A DNA stretch of 58,998 nt from Microbacteriaceae bacterium X2B. Lineage in GTDB: Bacteria > Actinomycetota > Actinomycetes > Actinomycetales > Microbacteriaceae. The notes below the pieces were generated by a model that made no database searches, was not told the DNA's origin, and worked only from the letters and a program-made list of their open reading frames with translations. Location: the NCBI GenBank assembly GCA_005502445.1, contig SCPB01000011.1, positions 1 through 58,998 on the forward strand. Direction: 5' to 3'. Shown in pieces: positions 27,450-36,894 of the stretch; position 1 is the first letter of the stretch; each line of letters opens with the position of its first letter. A program made the position numbers and the translations under genes.

Positions 27450-27594
27450 GATCGTGAGCCTAGCGAGCGAGTCACCGCGTCCGCTGAGGACGTATCGCCC
27501 GCCGATTCGGGACCTTCGGCCCCTGCGACGAGCCGTCCCCTCTTCCTAGAGTGGAGGCGACCCCACCCCTGACGACGCAAGGCGGTAGCTCTCC

Positions 27595-29001
27595 GTGCTC
27601 GATTGGCTCGACCCGCTCGCCCTCGCCCGCTGGCAGTTCGGTCTCACGACCCTTTACCACTTCCTGTTCGTGCCGCTCACGATCGGCATGGCCTTCCTCG
27701 TCGCGCTTCTGCAGTCGGCGTGGGTGCGCACGGGCAAGCTGAAGTACCTGCATCTCACGCGCCTGTTCGGGCGCATCTTCCTCATCAACTTCGCGATGGG
27801 CGTCGTCACGGGAATCGTGCAGGAGTTCCAGTTCGGCATGAACTGGAGCGACTACTCGCGTTTCGTCGGCGACGTGTTCGGCGCCCCGCTCGCGATGGAG
27901 GGCCTTCTCGCGTTCTTCCTCGAAGCCACCTTCATCGGCCTGTGGATCTTCGGCTGGGACAAGCTGCCGACCGCCCTCCACCTGGCCTCGATCTGGGTCG
28001 TGTCGATCTCGACCGCGCTCTCGGCATACTTCATTCTCGCCGCGAACGCCTTCATGCAGAATCCCGTCGGCTTCACGATCAACGAGATGCGCGGTCGAGC
28101 CGAGCTCACCGACATCGGCGCCGTGCTCACCAACCCGGTCGTGCTCGCCGCGTTCCCGCACACGATCCTCGCCTCGATCATGTTCGCGGCCGTCGTCGTC
28201 GTCGCCGTCGCGGCGTACCACCTCTCTCGCGGCCAGTACGACGAGACGATGCGCACGGCGCTGCGGTTCGGCGGCATCACGAACCTCGTCGCCTTCGCCG
28301 GCGTCGCCCTGAGCGGCGACCAGCTGAGCCTCGTCATGGTCGCGACGCAGCCGATGAAGATGGCCGCGGCAGAGGCGCTCTACGAGACCGCCGGCCCGGC
28401 GAGCTTCTCGATCTTCTCGTGGGGCACGCCCGACGGCTCGAGCGAGATCTTCTCGATCCGGGTGCCGTACCTGCTGTCGCTGCTGTCGACCAAGACCTTC
28501 ACCGGCGAGGTCGAGGGCATCAACGATCTGCAGGCGCAGTACGCCGCAGAGTTCGGTCCCGGCGACTACGCGCCCATCATCTGGGTGACCTACTGGGCGT
28601 TCCGGTGGATGATCGGCCTCGGCGCCCTCGCCGCGCTGATCTCGGCGGTCGGCCTCTGGCTCACGCGCGGGGGCCGCACACCGGCCGGCTGGGCCTGGAA
28701 GATCGCCATCTGGGCGGCTCCGCTGCCCATGGTCGCGAGCCTCGTCGGCTGGATCTTCACCGAGATGGGCCGCCAGCCCTGGCTCGTCTTCGGCCTGATG
28801 AAGACCCAGGACGGCGTCTCGCCGAACGTCACGGGGCTCGAGGTGCTCATCTCGCTCGTGGTGTTCACGGTGCTCTACGGCGCGCTCGCCGTCGTCGAGT
28901 TCCGGCTCATCAAGAGGGCGGCGATCGAGGGCCCGGCGGAGTGGGAGCAGCACTCCGACGCCGAGGCCGTCGACCACTCGAAGCTCGCCACGGTCTACTA
29001 G
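27595..29001 (+). CDS. cydA: Cytochrome bd oxidase subunit I
   Basis: Quinol-oxidising haem subunit of cytochrome bd, in the cytoplasmic membrane, 468 residues, the short Q-loop form common in Gram-positives. The N-terminus WLDPLALARWQFGLTTLYHFLFVPLTIGMAF contains the high-spin haem b595 axial His, and the segments EGLLAFFLEATFIGLWIFGWDKL and GRQPWLVFGLMKT are family landmarks. First gene of cydABDC. The GTG start has AAGGCGG upstream; TAGAGT at 27547-27552 is a candidate -10 box. It supports respiration at low oxygen and, as known for cytochrome bd, in the presence of sulfide. Confidence 0.96.
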   Translation: MLDWLDPLALARWQFGLTTLYHFLFVPLTIGMAFLVALLQSAWVRTGKLKYLHLTRLFGRIFLINFAMGVVTGIVQEFQFGMNWSDYSRFVGDVFGAPLAMEGLLAFFLEATFIGLWIFGWDKLPTALHLASIWVVSISTALSAYFILAANAFMQNPVGFTINEMRGRAELTDIGAVLTNPVVLAAFPHTILASIMFAAVVVVAVAAYHLSRGQYDETMRTALRFGGITNLVAFAGVALSGDQLSLVMVATQPMKMAAAEALYETAGPASFSIFSWGTPDGSSEIFSIRVPYLLSLLSTKTFTGEVEGINDLQAQYAAEFGPGDYAPIIWVTYWAFRWMIGLGALAALISAVGLWLTRGGRTPAGWAWKIAIWAAPLPMVASLVGWIFTEMGRQPWLVFGLMKTQDGVSPNVTGLEVLISLVVFTVLYGALAVVEFRLIKRAAIEGPAEWEQHSDAEAVDHSKLATVY

Positions 29002-29010
29002 GAGCACCCC

Positions 29011-30030
29011 ATGGATCTCGCCACCCTCTGGTTTCTCATCGTCGGGTTCTTCTTCGTCGGCTACTTCGTGCTCGACGGCTTCGACTTCGGCGTCGGCATG
29101 TCGCTGCCCTTCCTCGGCAGGGACGACACCGATCGCCGCGTCATCATCAACACGATCGGTCCTGTCTGGGATCTCAACGAGACCTGGCTCATCGTCGCCG
29201 GCGCCTCGCTCTTCGCCGCCTTCCCCTACTGGTACGCGACGCTCTTCAGCGGCTTCTACCTCGCCCTGCTGCTGATCCTCGTCGCGCTCATCCTCCGCGG
29301 GGTCTCGTTCGAGTACCGCCACCAGGGGCGCAGCCCGCAATGGGCGGCCGCCTTCGACCGGATGATCGTGGTCGGCTCGGCCGTGCCCGCCCTGCTGTGG
29401 GGCGTCGCCTTCGCGAACATCGTCCAGGGCACCCCGATCGACGAGAACGGCGACTTCACGGGCACCCTTCTCACGCTCCTCAACCCCTATGGCCTGCTCG
29501 GCGGCGTCACGACGCTCCTGCTGTTCTTCACGCACGGCGTGCAGTTCGTCGCCCTCAAGACCGATGGCGATCTGCGCGAGCGCGCCCGCGCTCTCGCCTC
29601 GCGCTCGGGCATCGTCACGATCGTCGTCGCGGCGGCGTTCCTGGTCTGGACGGTGCTGCAGCACCTCGACGCTCCGCACGTCGCCGCGATCGTCGCGAGC
29701 GCCGCCGCCGCCGCGCTCGCGCTCATCGGCTCGACGCTCGCGAATCGCGTCGGTCGCGAGGGGACCGCCTTCGCGCTCTCCGCGGTCACGACGCTCTTCG
29801 CCGTCGCGACGATCCTGCTCGCGCTCTTCCCGAACGTCATGCCCTCCACCATCGACCCCGCGTACAGCCTCACGATCCAGAACGCCTCCAGCACGCCGTA
29901 CACGCTGCAGGTCATGAGCTGGGTGGCGCTCGTCATGGTGCCGCTCGTGATCGCCTACCAGGGCTGGACGTACTGGGTGTTCCGCAAGCGGATCACGCGT
30001 GCCTCGATCCCGGTGGGGGCCGCGCACTGA
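29011..30030 (+). CDS. cydB: Cytochrome bd oxidase subunit II
   Basis: Second structural subunit of cytochrome bd oxidase, 339 residues with about eight or nine hydrophobic segments. It starts LATLWFLIVGFFFVGYFVLDGFDFGVGM, the family N-terminus, and contains GPVWDLNETWLIVAGASLFAAFP. It begins nine bases after cydA. Its TGA stop is overlapped by the probable CTG start of cydD. Confidence 0.96.
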   Translation: MDLATLWFLIVGFFFVGYFVLDGFDFGVGMSLPFLGRDDTDRRVIINTIGPVWDLNETWLIVAGASLFAAFPYWYATLFSGFYLALLLILVALILRGVSFEYRHQGRSPQWAAAFDRMIVVGSAVPALLWGVAFANIVQGTPIDENGDFTGTLLTLLNPYGLLGGVTTLLLFFTHGVQFVALKTDGDLRERARALASRSGIVTIVVAAAFLVWTVLQHLDAPHVAAIVASAAAAALALIGSTLANRVGREGTAFALSAVTTLFAVATILLALFPNVMPSTIDPAYSLTIQNASSTPYTLQVMSWVALVMVPLVIAYQGWTYWVFRKRITRASIPVGAAH

Positions 30031-31766
30031 GACCCCTCGACCCCCGCCTGCTGCGCACCGCGTCGGCCGCCCGCTCACTGCTCGCGCTCGGCGCGGCCGT
30101 CGCGGTCGTGCACGTCGCGAGCATCGTCGCCTTCTGCTGGTCGGCGGCGCACGCCATCGCGCTCGTCGTCGACGGGGCGGCGCCGGCGGAGACCGCCGGA
30201 ACGGTCGCGGCGACCGCCGCGAGCGTCATCCTGAGAGCCCTCAGCCAGGCGGCTCTCGACGCGCTCGCCGCTCGCGGCGCCGCCCGCGTGAAGAGCCAGC
30301 TGCGCCGGCAGGTCATCGAGGCGATCGACCGCGGCGGATCGACGGCGCTCGGCGCGCGCTCGAGCGGCGCGGTCGCGACGATCGTCGGCCCCGGTCTCGA
30401 CGCGATGGACGGATATGTCGGCTCGTACCTCCCGCAGCTGATCCTCACGGCGGTGGCGACGCCCATCGTGGTCGGGGTCCTGCTGCTCGCCGACGCGACG
30501 ACGGGCATCGCGGTGATCGTGACGCTGCCGCTCATCCCGATCTTCATGGTGCTCATCGGCTGGGCGACGCACGCGATGCAGCGTTCGCAGTGGCAGGCGC
30601 TCACGACGCTCTCGCAGGGGTTCCTCGAGGTCGTGCAGGGGCTGTCGACGCTCATCATCTTCGGTCGTCAGCATCGCCAGTCGGCCCGCATCGAGGCGAT
30701 CACCGAGCAGTACCGGGTGCGGACGATGCGCGTGCTGCGCGTCTCGTTCCTGTCGAGCTTCGCCCTCGAGCTCGCGGCGAGCCTCTCGGTCGCGGTCGTC
30801 GCCGTCTCGGTCGGCGTGCGCCTGATCGACGGGGCGATGCCCTTCGCGCTCGGCCTGTTCGTGCTCATCCTCGTGCCCGAGGCCTATCTGCCGCTGCGCC
30901 AGGTCGGCGCCCGGTACCACGCTGCGGCCGACGGCATCGCGGCCGCCGACGACGTGCTCGCGATCCTGGGCGAGGGGCGGCCGGGCGACCAGAACGATCC
31001 GGTCGAGGATCCCGTCGGGACCGTCGCCCAGCGGCCCCCGTCCGCGTCGCCCGGCACCGGCGATGCGCACGGCGTCGTTCTCGCGCTCGAGGGCGTGAGC
31101 GTCGCGCGCGGGGGCCGCGCCGTGCACGCGCCCGTCGACGCCGCGTGGCGGGCCGGGCGGATCATCGCCCTCAGGGGCCCGAGCGGCGCGGGCAAGTCCT
31201 CGCTCGTCGCGGCGCTCCTCGGGCTCGTGCCCGCGACCGGGCGCATCCTGCTCGACGGCGTCGAGCTCCCCGCCGTGCAGCGCGCGGCGCGCATGGCCTG
31301 GGCCGGGCAGCGCCCCGAGCTCACCCTCGGCCCGCTCGACGAGGTCGTCGCCCTCGGTTCCGCGCATCCCGACCCCGCGCTCGTCGCGCGCGCGCTCGTG
31401 CTCGCCGGAGCGGTCGACGTGCCCGTCGCGACGACGCTCGGCCCGGCCGGCGTCGGGCTCTCGGGCGGGCAGGCCCAACGGGTCGCCATCGCCCGCGCCT
31501 ACTACCGCGCGCTCGAGCGCGACCTCTCGATCGTGCTGCTCGACGAGCCGACCTCGGCGCTCGACGCCGATGCCGAGCTGCGCGTCATCGACGGGATGCG
31601 CCGACTCGCCGACGGCGGTCGACTCGTCATCGCGGTGACCCACCGGCCCGCGGTCGTCGCGGCCGCCGACGAGGTGGTCGACCTGGCCGAGTCGCGCTCC
31701 CCGCTCCCGCAGCTCACCGGGCGCCCGCCGGGCTCCGTGCGCTCGCCCGTGGCGGTCGTGCCATGA
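30027..31766 (+). CDS. cydD: Thiol reductant ABC exporter subunit CydD, probable CTG start
   Basis: Half of the CydDC heterodimeric ABC exporter needed to assemble cytochrome bd, thought to export cysteine or glutathione or to handle haem. Length is 579 residues. Membrane segments fill about 15-310 and the ATPase domain follows with GPSGAGKSSLVAALLG, LSGGQAQRVAIARAYY and LLDEPTSALD. The protein should begin RPLDPRLLR, a common CydD N-terminus, but the only start that keeps it is CTG 30027, which overlaps the cydB stop as CTGA. The next in-frame candidate, GTG near 30108, would cut into the first membrane helix. Confidence 0.9.
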   Translation: MRPLDPRLLRTASAARSLLALGAAVAVVHVASIVAFCWSAAHAIALVVDGAAPAETAGTVAATAASVILRALSQAALDALAARGAARVKSQLRRQVIEAIDRGGSTALGARSSGAVATIVGPGLDAMDGYVGSYLPQLILTAVATPIVVGVLLLADATTGIAVIVTLPLIPIFMVLIGWATHAMQRSQWQALTTLSQGFLEVVQGLSTLIIFGRQHRQSARIEAITEQYRVRTMRVLRVSFLSSFALELAASLSVAVVAVSVGVRLIDGAMPFALGLFVLILVPEAYLPLRQVGARYHAAADGIAAADDVLAILGEGRPGDQNDPVEDPVGTVAQRPPSASPGTGDAHGVVLALEGVSVARGGRAVHAPVDAAWRAGRIIALRGPSGAGKSSLVAALLGLVPATGRILLDGVELPAVQRAARMAWAGQRPELTLGPLDEVVALGSAHPDPALVARALVLAGAVDVPVATTLGPAGVGLSGGQAQRVAIARAYYRALERDLSIVLLDEPTSALDADAELRVIDGMRRLADGGRLVIAVTHRPAVVAAADEVVDLAESRSPLPQLTGRPPGSVRSPVAVVP

Positions 31767-33457
31767 CGCGCGCGGTCGAGCGCTCCGCGCTCGCAGCGGC
31801 CCTTCCGCCGCTGCGCGACGCCCTTCCCGCGATCGCTCTCGGGGTGCTCGCGGCCGGCTCGTCGGTCGCGCTCCTCGCGACCTCCGCCTGGCTCATCGCG
31901 CGCGCCGCCGAGCAGCCGCCGATCCTCTTCCTCGGCTTCGCGATCGTCGGCGTGCGGGCCTTCGCGATCGGTCGGGCGGTGCTGCGCTACCTCGAGCGCC
32001 TCGTCGGCCACGATGCCGCGTTCCGCGCGCTCGCGACGCTGCGCGTCTCCACGTACCGTCGCCTGCTGCCGGTCGCCCCCGACGGACTGCGCGGCGCGCG
32101 CCGCGGCGACCTGCTCACGACGCTCGTGCGCGACATCGACGCGCTGCAGGACCTCCCGCTGCGGGTGGTGCAGCCGCTGACGAGCGCCGCGATCGTCGCC
32201 GGTCTCGCCGTCGTCGGCGTGTGGTGGGCGTCTCCCGCCGCGGCCATCGTGCTCGCGGTCGGGATCGCGGTGACCTCGGCGATCGCGATCGCGGCGCTCT
32301 CCGCGCTCGGTCGCGGCGCGGAGCAGCGGATCGCGCCGCTGCGCGCCGAGCTCGCCGATGCCGTCCTCGACTACCTCGCGCGCTGGGAGACCCTGCGCGT
32401 CTTCGGCGCCGATGCCGAGCGCCGCGACGCCGTCCTCGCGCTCGACGATCGGCTGAGGCGCGCGCAGTCGGGGCAGTCCGCGGCCGCGGGGGCCGTTGCG
32501 GCGGTCATGACGCTCGGCGGCGGCGCGATGGTCCTCGCCACGCTCGTGCTCGTCCAGCCCGAGCTCGCGAGCGATGCCGTCTCGGGGCCGGTCTTCGTGC
32601 TGCTCGCGCTCGTCCCTCTCGCGGTCGTCGAGGTCGTCGGAGCCCTGCCGGGCGCGCTCGCGGCGTGGTGGCGAGTGCGGGCGAGCGCTCAGCGCATCCG
32701 CGCCGTCGTGCCCGGCGTGGTGCCGGCGGAGGTGCCTCAGGCGCCCGCTTGTCCACGGTCGGCGCCGGAGGGGGACTCGGTCATCAGGCTCGAGCGGGTG
32801 ACCGCCCGTTGGCCCGGCGCAACGTCGGCGGCGCTCGCGCCTCTCGATCTCGAGCTGCGCCCGGGGGAGCGCCTGCTGGTCGAGGGGCCGAGCGGAGCAG
32901 GCAAGACCACCCTCGCGCACGTGCTCGTGCGCTTCCTCGACCACGAGGGGCGGTACTCGATCGGCGGCATGGACGTGCGCGAGCTGCACCCCGATGACGT
33001 CCGGCGCCGCGTCGTGCTCCTCGAGCAGCAGCCGCACCTGTTCGACGAGAGCATCCGGCAGAACCTGATCTTCGCCCGCGACACCGCGAGCGACGACGAG
33101 CTGCTCGATGCGCTCGACCGCGTCGGTCTGCGCGGCTGGACGGCCGAGCGCGGCGGCCTGGATGCGCCGCTCGGCGAGCGCGGTCGGCTCGTCTCGGGCG
33201 GTCAGGCGCAGCGGATCGCCCTCGCTCGCGCCCTGCTGACCGACGCGCCGGTGCTCGTGCTCGACGAGCCGACCGCGAACGTCGATCCCGATCGCGCCGA
33301 GGCCCTGCTGGAGGAGCTGCTGGGCCCCGCCATCGGCCCCGAGCGCGCGGTCATCGTGATCTCGCACGCGCCGGTGCCCGCGCGACTGGTCACGAGACGA
33401 CTGCGCATGGTCGGGTCCGGCGCCGCGACGGCCGGTCGAAGCGGGCGAACCCGATAG
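31763..33457 (+). CDS. cydC: Thiol reductant ABC exporter subunit CydC
   Basis: Partner of CydD, 564 residues, with six membrane segments (about 15-300) and an ATPase domain showing VEGPSGAGKTTLAHVLVR, VSGGQAQRIALARALL and LVLDEPTANVDPDRAE. It starts at ATG 31763, overlapping the cydD stop as ATGA. The last gene of cydABDC; its TAG stop doubles as the TAGACT -10 box that may serve aspA. In many actinobacteria CydD and CydC are fused; here they are separate. Confidence 0.94.
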   Translation: MTRAVERSALAAALPPLRDALPAIALGVLAAGSSVALLATSAWLIARAAEQPPILFLGFAIVGVRAFAIGRAVLRYLERLVGHDAAFRALATLRVSTYRRLLPVAPDGLRGARRGDLLTTLVRDIDALQDLPLRVVQPLTSAAIVAGLAVVGVWWASPAAAIVLAVGIAVTSAIAIAALSALGRGAEQRIAPLRAELADAVLDYLARWETLRVFGADAERRDAVLALDDRLRRAQSGQSAAAGAVAAVMTLGGGAMVLATLVLVQPELASDAVSGPVFVLLALVPLAVVEVVGALPGALAAWWRVRASAQRIRAVVPGVVPAEVPQAPACPRSAPEGDSVIRLERVTARWPGATSAALAPLDLELRPGERLLVEGPSGAGKTTLAHVLVRFLDHEGRYSIGGMDVRELHPDDVRRRVVLLEQQPHLFDESIRQNLIFARDTASDDELLDALDRVGLRGWTAERGGLDAPLGERGRLVSGGQAQRIALARALLTDAPVLVLDEPTANVDPDRAEALLEELLGPAIGPERAVIVISHAPVPARLVTRRLRMVGSGAATAGRSGRTR

Positions 33458-33512
33458 ACTCGGCCCGCCACCGCCACCGCTGTCGGAACCGATGAGGAAG
33501 AGGCATCCATCC

Positions 33513-35045
33513 ATGGTGCGCACCACTGGCCCTGCTCCGAGTTTCACCACGAGTGACGATGGGGTACCGATCTACCGTCCCGGTCTCCAGGAGGCGGGGG
33601 ATGCTCCGCGCGAGATGCGCATGGAGCACGACTCACTCGGCTCGATGCCGATCCCCGCGGACGCGTACTGGGGGATCCACACCGCGCGAGCGCTCGAGAA
33701 CTTCCCGATCACGCGCCGCGCCCTCTCCAACCACCCCAACCTCGTCGTCGCGCTCGCCTACGTCAAGCAGGCCGCCGCGCGGGCGAATCGCGAGATCGGC
33801 GTGCTCGATTCCGCGAAGGCCGACGTCATCGATCGGGCCTGCCAAGAGATCATCGACGGCCGCCTGCACGACCAGTTCGTGCTCGGCGTGCTGCAGGGCG
33901 GCGCCGGCACGAGCACGAACATGTCGGTCAACGAGATCATCGCCAATCGAGGCCTCGAGCTGCTCGGCCGCGAGAAGGGCGAGTACGAGCACCTGCACCC
34001 CATCGACGACGTCAACCGCAGCCAGTCGACGAACGATGCCTACCCGACGGCGATCAAGCTCGGCATGGTGCTGAGCCTGCGCACGCTCCTCGACGAGCAC
34101 GAGCTGCTGTCCGAGTCGTTCGCCCGCAAGGGCCGGGAGTTCGCGCACATCCTCAAGGTCGGCCGCACGCAGCTGCAGGACGCCGTGCCGATGACCCTCG
34201 GGCAGGAGTTCAAGGGCTTCGCGACGACGCTGCGAGAGGATCACGACCGGTTGTCGGAGGTGATCCCCTGGCTCAACGAGATCAATCTCGGCGCGACGGC
34301 CATCGGCACCGGCATCACCGCCGATCCGCGCTACGCCGAAGCGGTGCGTCGGCACTTGAGCGAGATCTCGGGCTACGAGATGGAGACCGCGCCCGACCTC
34401 ATCGAGGCCACGAGCGATGCCGGGATCTTCATGACCCTCTCGGGCACCCTCAAGCGCGCCGCCGTGAAGCTCTCGAAGATCTGCAACGACCTGCGGCTGC
34501 TGTCGTCCGGCCCGCAGGCGGGGTTCGGCGAGATCAACCTGCCGCCGCGCCAGGCGGGATCCTCGATCATGCCGGGCAAGGTGAACCCGGTCATCCCGGA
34601 GGTCGTGAACCAGGTGGCGTTCTCGATCATCGGCGCCGACGCGACCGTCACGGCGGCGGCCGAGGCCGGTCAGCTGCAGCTCAACGCCTTCGAGCCCGTC
34701 ATCGCCACGAGCATCATGCAGTCGCTCGCGTGGATGACCAACGCGTGCCGCACGCTGCGACTGAACTGCATCGACGGCATCACCGCGAACGTCGAGCGCC
34801 TGAGCGAGATGGTCGACCTGAGCGTCGGCGTGGTGACCGCGCTCACGCCGTACATCGGCTACCAGGCGTCGGCGAAGCTCGCGTACGAGGCCCTGAACTC
34901 GCCGCTGTCGATCCGGCAGATCGTCGTCGAGCGCGGCCTCATGTCGGCCGAGGACGTCGAACGGGTGCTCTCGCCCGAGCGACTCTCGGGAGTAGTCCCG
35001 CCGACGGGCGCGATCGCCCTGCCCATGGCGCCGGTCGAGGACTGA
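33513..35045 (+). CDS. aspA: Aspartate ammonia-lyase
   Basis: Interconverts L-aspartate with fumarate and ammonia. The fumarase/aspartase signature GSSIMPGKVNPVIPE is present, as are GGAGTSTNMSVNEIIANR and the aspartase-type segment HPIDDVNRSQSTNDAYPTAIK. Length is 510 residues because of an N-terminal extension of about 40 residues before the usual MEHDSLG. I choose ATG 33513, which has GAGGAAGAGG nine bases upstream; ATG 33615 would give the shorter classical length without a ribosome site. TAGACT at 33455-33460 is a probable -10 box inside the cydC stop. Confidence 0.94.
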   Translation: MVRTTGPAPSFTTSDDGVPIYRPGLQEAGDAPREMRMEHDSLGSMPIPADAYWGIHTARALENFPITRRALSNHPNLVVALAYVKQAAARANREIGVLDSAKADVIDRACQEIIDGRLHDQFVLGVLQGGAGTSTNMSVNEIIANRGLELLGREKGEYEHLHPIDDVNRSQSTNDAYPTAIKLGMVLSLRTLLDEHELLSESFARKGREFAHILKVGRTQLQDAVPMTLGQEFKGFATTLREDHDRLSEVIPWLNEINLGATAIGTGITADPRYAEAVRRHLSEISGYEMETAPDLIEATSDAGIFMTLSGTLKRAAVKLSKICNDLRLLSSGPQAGFGEINLPPRQAGSSIMPGKVNPVIPEVVNQVAFSIIGADATVTAAAEAGQLQLNAFEPVIATSIMQSLAWMTNACRTLRLNCIDGITANVERLSEMVDLSVGVVTALTPYIGYQASAKLAYEALNSPLSIRQIVVERGLMSAEDVERVLSPERLSGVVPPTGAIALPMAPVED

Positions 35046-35085
35046 GCGGCAGGCGCGCCGAGTCGAGCCCGACGCGCCCGCGACC

Positions 35086-35355
35086 TCAGTGGTGACGCAG
35101 CATGTCGATGAGCTCGTTCTTGCGCTTGGAGGAATAGCCGACGAGACCCAGCTCCTTGGCGCGGGCGCGCAGCTCGGCGACGGTGCGGTCCTCGTAGTCC
35201 TCGCTCGTGCCGCCGCGGCGACCGACCGCCGATCGGCCGTCGCGCGCTGCGGCGTTGCTGATGCGCGCGGCCTTCTCCGGGCTGTTGCCCTCGGTGACGA
35301 GCGTGTCGTACAGCTCCGGGTCCTTGAGGCTCGGCCGCTTCGAGGCGGGGGCCAT
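35086..35355 (-). CDS. DUF7218 family protein, SAP/Rho-N-like C-terminus
   Basis: Small basic protein of 89 residues. The N-terminal part KDPELYDTLVTEGNSPEKAARISNAAARDG and the C-terminal TVAELRARAKELGLVGYSSKRKNELIDMLRHH match the family of small actinobacterial proteins called DUF7218; the C-terminal helix-turn-helix resembles a SAP or Rho N-terminal domain and could bind nucleic acid. Its start overlaps the stop of the stress SDR gene by one base (TGATG), so the two form an operon, often seen among general stress genes. Confidence 0.85.
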   Translation of the reverse strand: MAPASKRPSLKDPELYDTLVTEGNSPEKAARISNAAARDGRSAVGRRGGTSEDYEDRTVAELRARAKELGLVGYSSKRKNELIDMLRHH

Positions 35356-36263
35356 CAGAGGTTCTTCCCGCCCGTGACGGGCAGCACAGCGCCGGAGACG
35401 TAGCTGGCCTGCTCGCTCGCGAGGTACACGTATGCCGGTGCGACCTCCGCGGGCTGGCCTGCTCGGCCGAGGGGGGTGTCCTGCCCGAAGTCCGGCAGCG
35501 AGTCCGGCCAGCTCGTCGCGGGGATCAGCGGCGTCCAGATCGGGCCGGGCGCGACCGCGTTCACGCGCACGCCGCGACCGCCGAGCTGCGCGGCGAGCGC
35601 CCGCACGAAGGCGACCTGCGCCGCCTTCGTCATCGCGTAGTCGATGAGGTGCGATGAGGGCTGGAAGGCCTGGATCGACGACGTCACGATGATCGACGAT
35701 CCCGGTCGCAGGTGGGGGATCGCCGCGCGCGCCGTCGCGACGAGGCCGTAGAGGTTGGTCTTCATGACCCGGTCGAACTCCTCCGCAGACAGGTTCTCGA
35801 GGCCGTCGCGGCGCTCCTGGTATGCGGCGTTGAGCACGAGCACGTCGAGCCCGCCCAGTCGGGCGACGGTCTCGTCGACGATGCCGCTCGCGTAGTGCTC
35901 GTCGCGCACATCGCCCGGCAGCAGCACGCAGTCGCGTCCCGACTCGCGGACCCAGTCGGCGGTGTCGTCGGCGTCGGTCTGCTCCTGCGGCAGGTACGAG
36001 ATCGCGACGTCCGCCCCTTCGCGGGCGAAGGCGATCGCGACGGCGCGTCCGATGCCGCTGTCGCCGCCCGTGATGAGGGTCCGGCGGTCGAGCAGCCTCC
36101 CGCTGCCGCGATACGACTGCTCGCCGTGGTCGGGCCTCGGCCGGGTCTCACTCGTCAGGCCGGGCTGCGACTGCTCCTGTCGGGGGAAGCCCTCGTCATG
36201 GTATTTCGTCGTCGGGTCGGTGGGGCCCGTTCCGGTCGTGGCGGTGCTGGTCGATGCGCTCAC
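35355..36263 (-). CDS. Stress-type SDR oxidoreductase (YghA/GSP39-like)
   Basis: Oxidoreductase of 302 residues with a 55-residue polar N-terminal extension (FPRQEQSQPGLTSETRPRPDHGEQSY) that defines the YghA/YdaD/general-stress-protein-39 subgroup. The Rossmann motif is LITGGDSGIGRAVAIAFARE, catalytic Ser is in IIVTSSIQAF, YAMTKAAQVAFVRAL is YxxxK, and the end YVSGAVLPVTGGKNL is typical. NAD(P) preference is not clear. The GTG start has GGGAG five bases upstream. It is followed by the coupled DUF7218 gene. Confidence 0.88.
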   Translation of the reverse strand: MSASTSTATTGTGPTDPTTKYHDEGFPRQEQSQPGLTSETRPRPDHGEQSYRGSGRLLDRRTLITGGDSGIGRAVAIAFAREGADVAISYLPQEQTDADDTADWVRESGRDCVLLPGDVRDEHYASGIVDETVARLGGLDVLVLNAAYQERRDGLENLSAEEFDRVMKTNLYGLVATARAAIPHLRPGSSIIVTSSIQAFQPSSHLIDYAMTKAAQVAFVRALAAQLGGRGVRVNAVAPGPIWTPLIPATSWPDSLPDFGQDTPLGRAGQPAEVAPAYVYLASEQASYVSGAVLPVTGGKNL

Positions 36264-36349
36264 GTCGCTCCCTTCGGCGACCGCGGGGGCGGCCGCGCGA
36301 ACACGCTACGGCGCAACCGCGACGCCGCGCCACGGGGTTGACAGTCCGG

Positions 36350-36643
36350 TCACTTCGACTCGGCGCTGCCCTTCTCGACGAGCCGCTTCGACAGCAGAAC
36401 GATCAGGATCACGCCGTAGGTGTCGGCGACGATGCTGATGTTGTACTCCCAGAAGAACCAGATCCAGAACTCGCCGGCGTCGAGGGGCTCGCCCGCGTGC
36501 TCCTGATCGCCCACCCAGATATGGCGCCCGGCGAGGATCGCGAGCACGGTCTGCGCGATGAGGATCGCGGCGAGGACGATCGACAGGCTGTGGCGCTGCC
36601 AGAAGGAGCCGCTCGTGCGGGCTCCGCGATACTGCGTGATCAT
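36350..36643 (-). CDS. Small two-helix membrane protein (DUF6766-like)
   Basis: Protein of 97 residues with hydrophobic segments at about 18-40 (SLSIVLAAILIAQTVLAILA) and 70-86 (IVADTYGVILIVLLS) around a conserved-looking loop with GEFWIWFFWEYNISI. It resembles the DUF6766 group of small membrane proteins; I hold that only loosely. TAGTCT (36655-36650) ends six bases before the ATG, so it is probably leaderless. It is separated from the stress SDR by 86 bases. Confidence 0.7.
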   Translation of the reverse strand: MITQYRGARTSGSFWQRHSLSIVLAAILIAQTVLAILAGRHIWVGDQEHAGEPLDAGEFWIWFFWEYNISIVADTYGVILIVLLSKRLVEKGSAESK

Positions 36644-36699
36644 GCCCGGAGACTAGCGGCGCGCGCGCGCACGGGCGAAGGGGTTGCGCCGCCTCCGAT

Positions 36700-36894
36700 T
36701 CACCCGGTCGGGCGGTCGGGGTCGAGCGCCAGGTCGGGATCGGGCTCGGCCTCGACGCGCTCATCGGGGTCGATCGTGGGCGGCGGCAGTTCGGCCTCCG
36801 CCGCGTCGTCGAGGTCGACGTCGCGCTCCTCGTCGTGGTCGTAGTCGAAGTCGCGGCTCAGCGCGACATCCGGGTCGTACTCGCGGTCGGTCAT
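36700..36894 (-). CDS. Small acidic protein coupled to the AlkA gene
   Basis: A 64-residue, strongly acidic, probably disordered protein made mainly of Asp, Glu, Pro and Ala (for example DVDLDDAAEAELPPP, ending DPDRPTG). Its ATG overlaps the stop of the AdaA-AlkA gene as ATGA, and a strong GGGAGGGAGA ribosome site precedes it. I recognise no family. Reading frame, site and coupling support it being translated. A role as a DNA mimic or repair accessory is only speculation. Confidence 0.65.
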   Translation of the reverse strand: MTDREYDPDVALSRDFDYDHDEERDVDLDDAAEAELPPPTIDPDERVEAEPDPDLALDPDRPTG

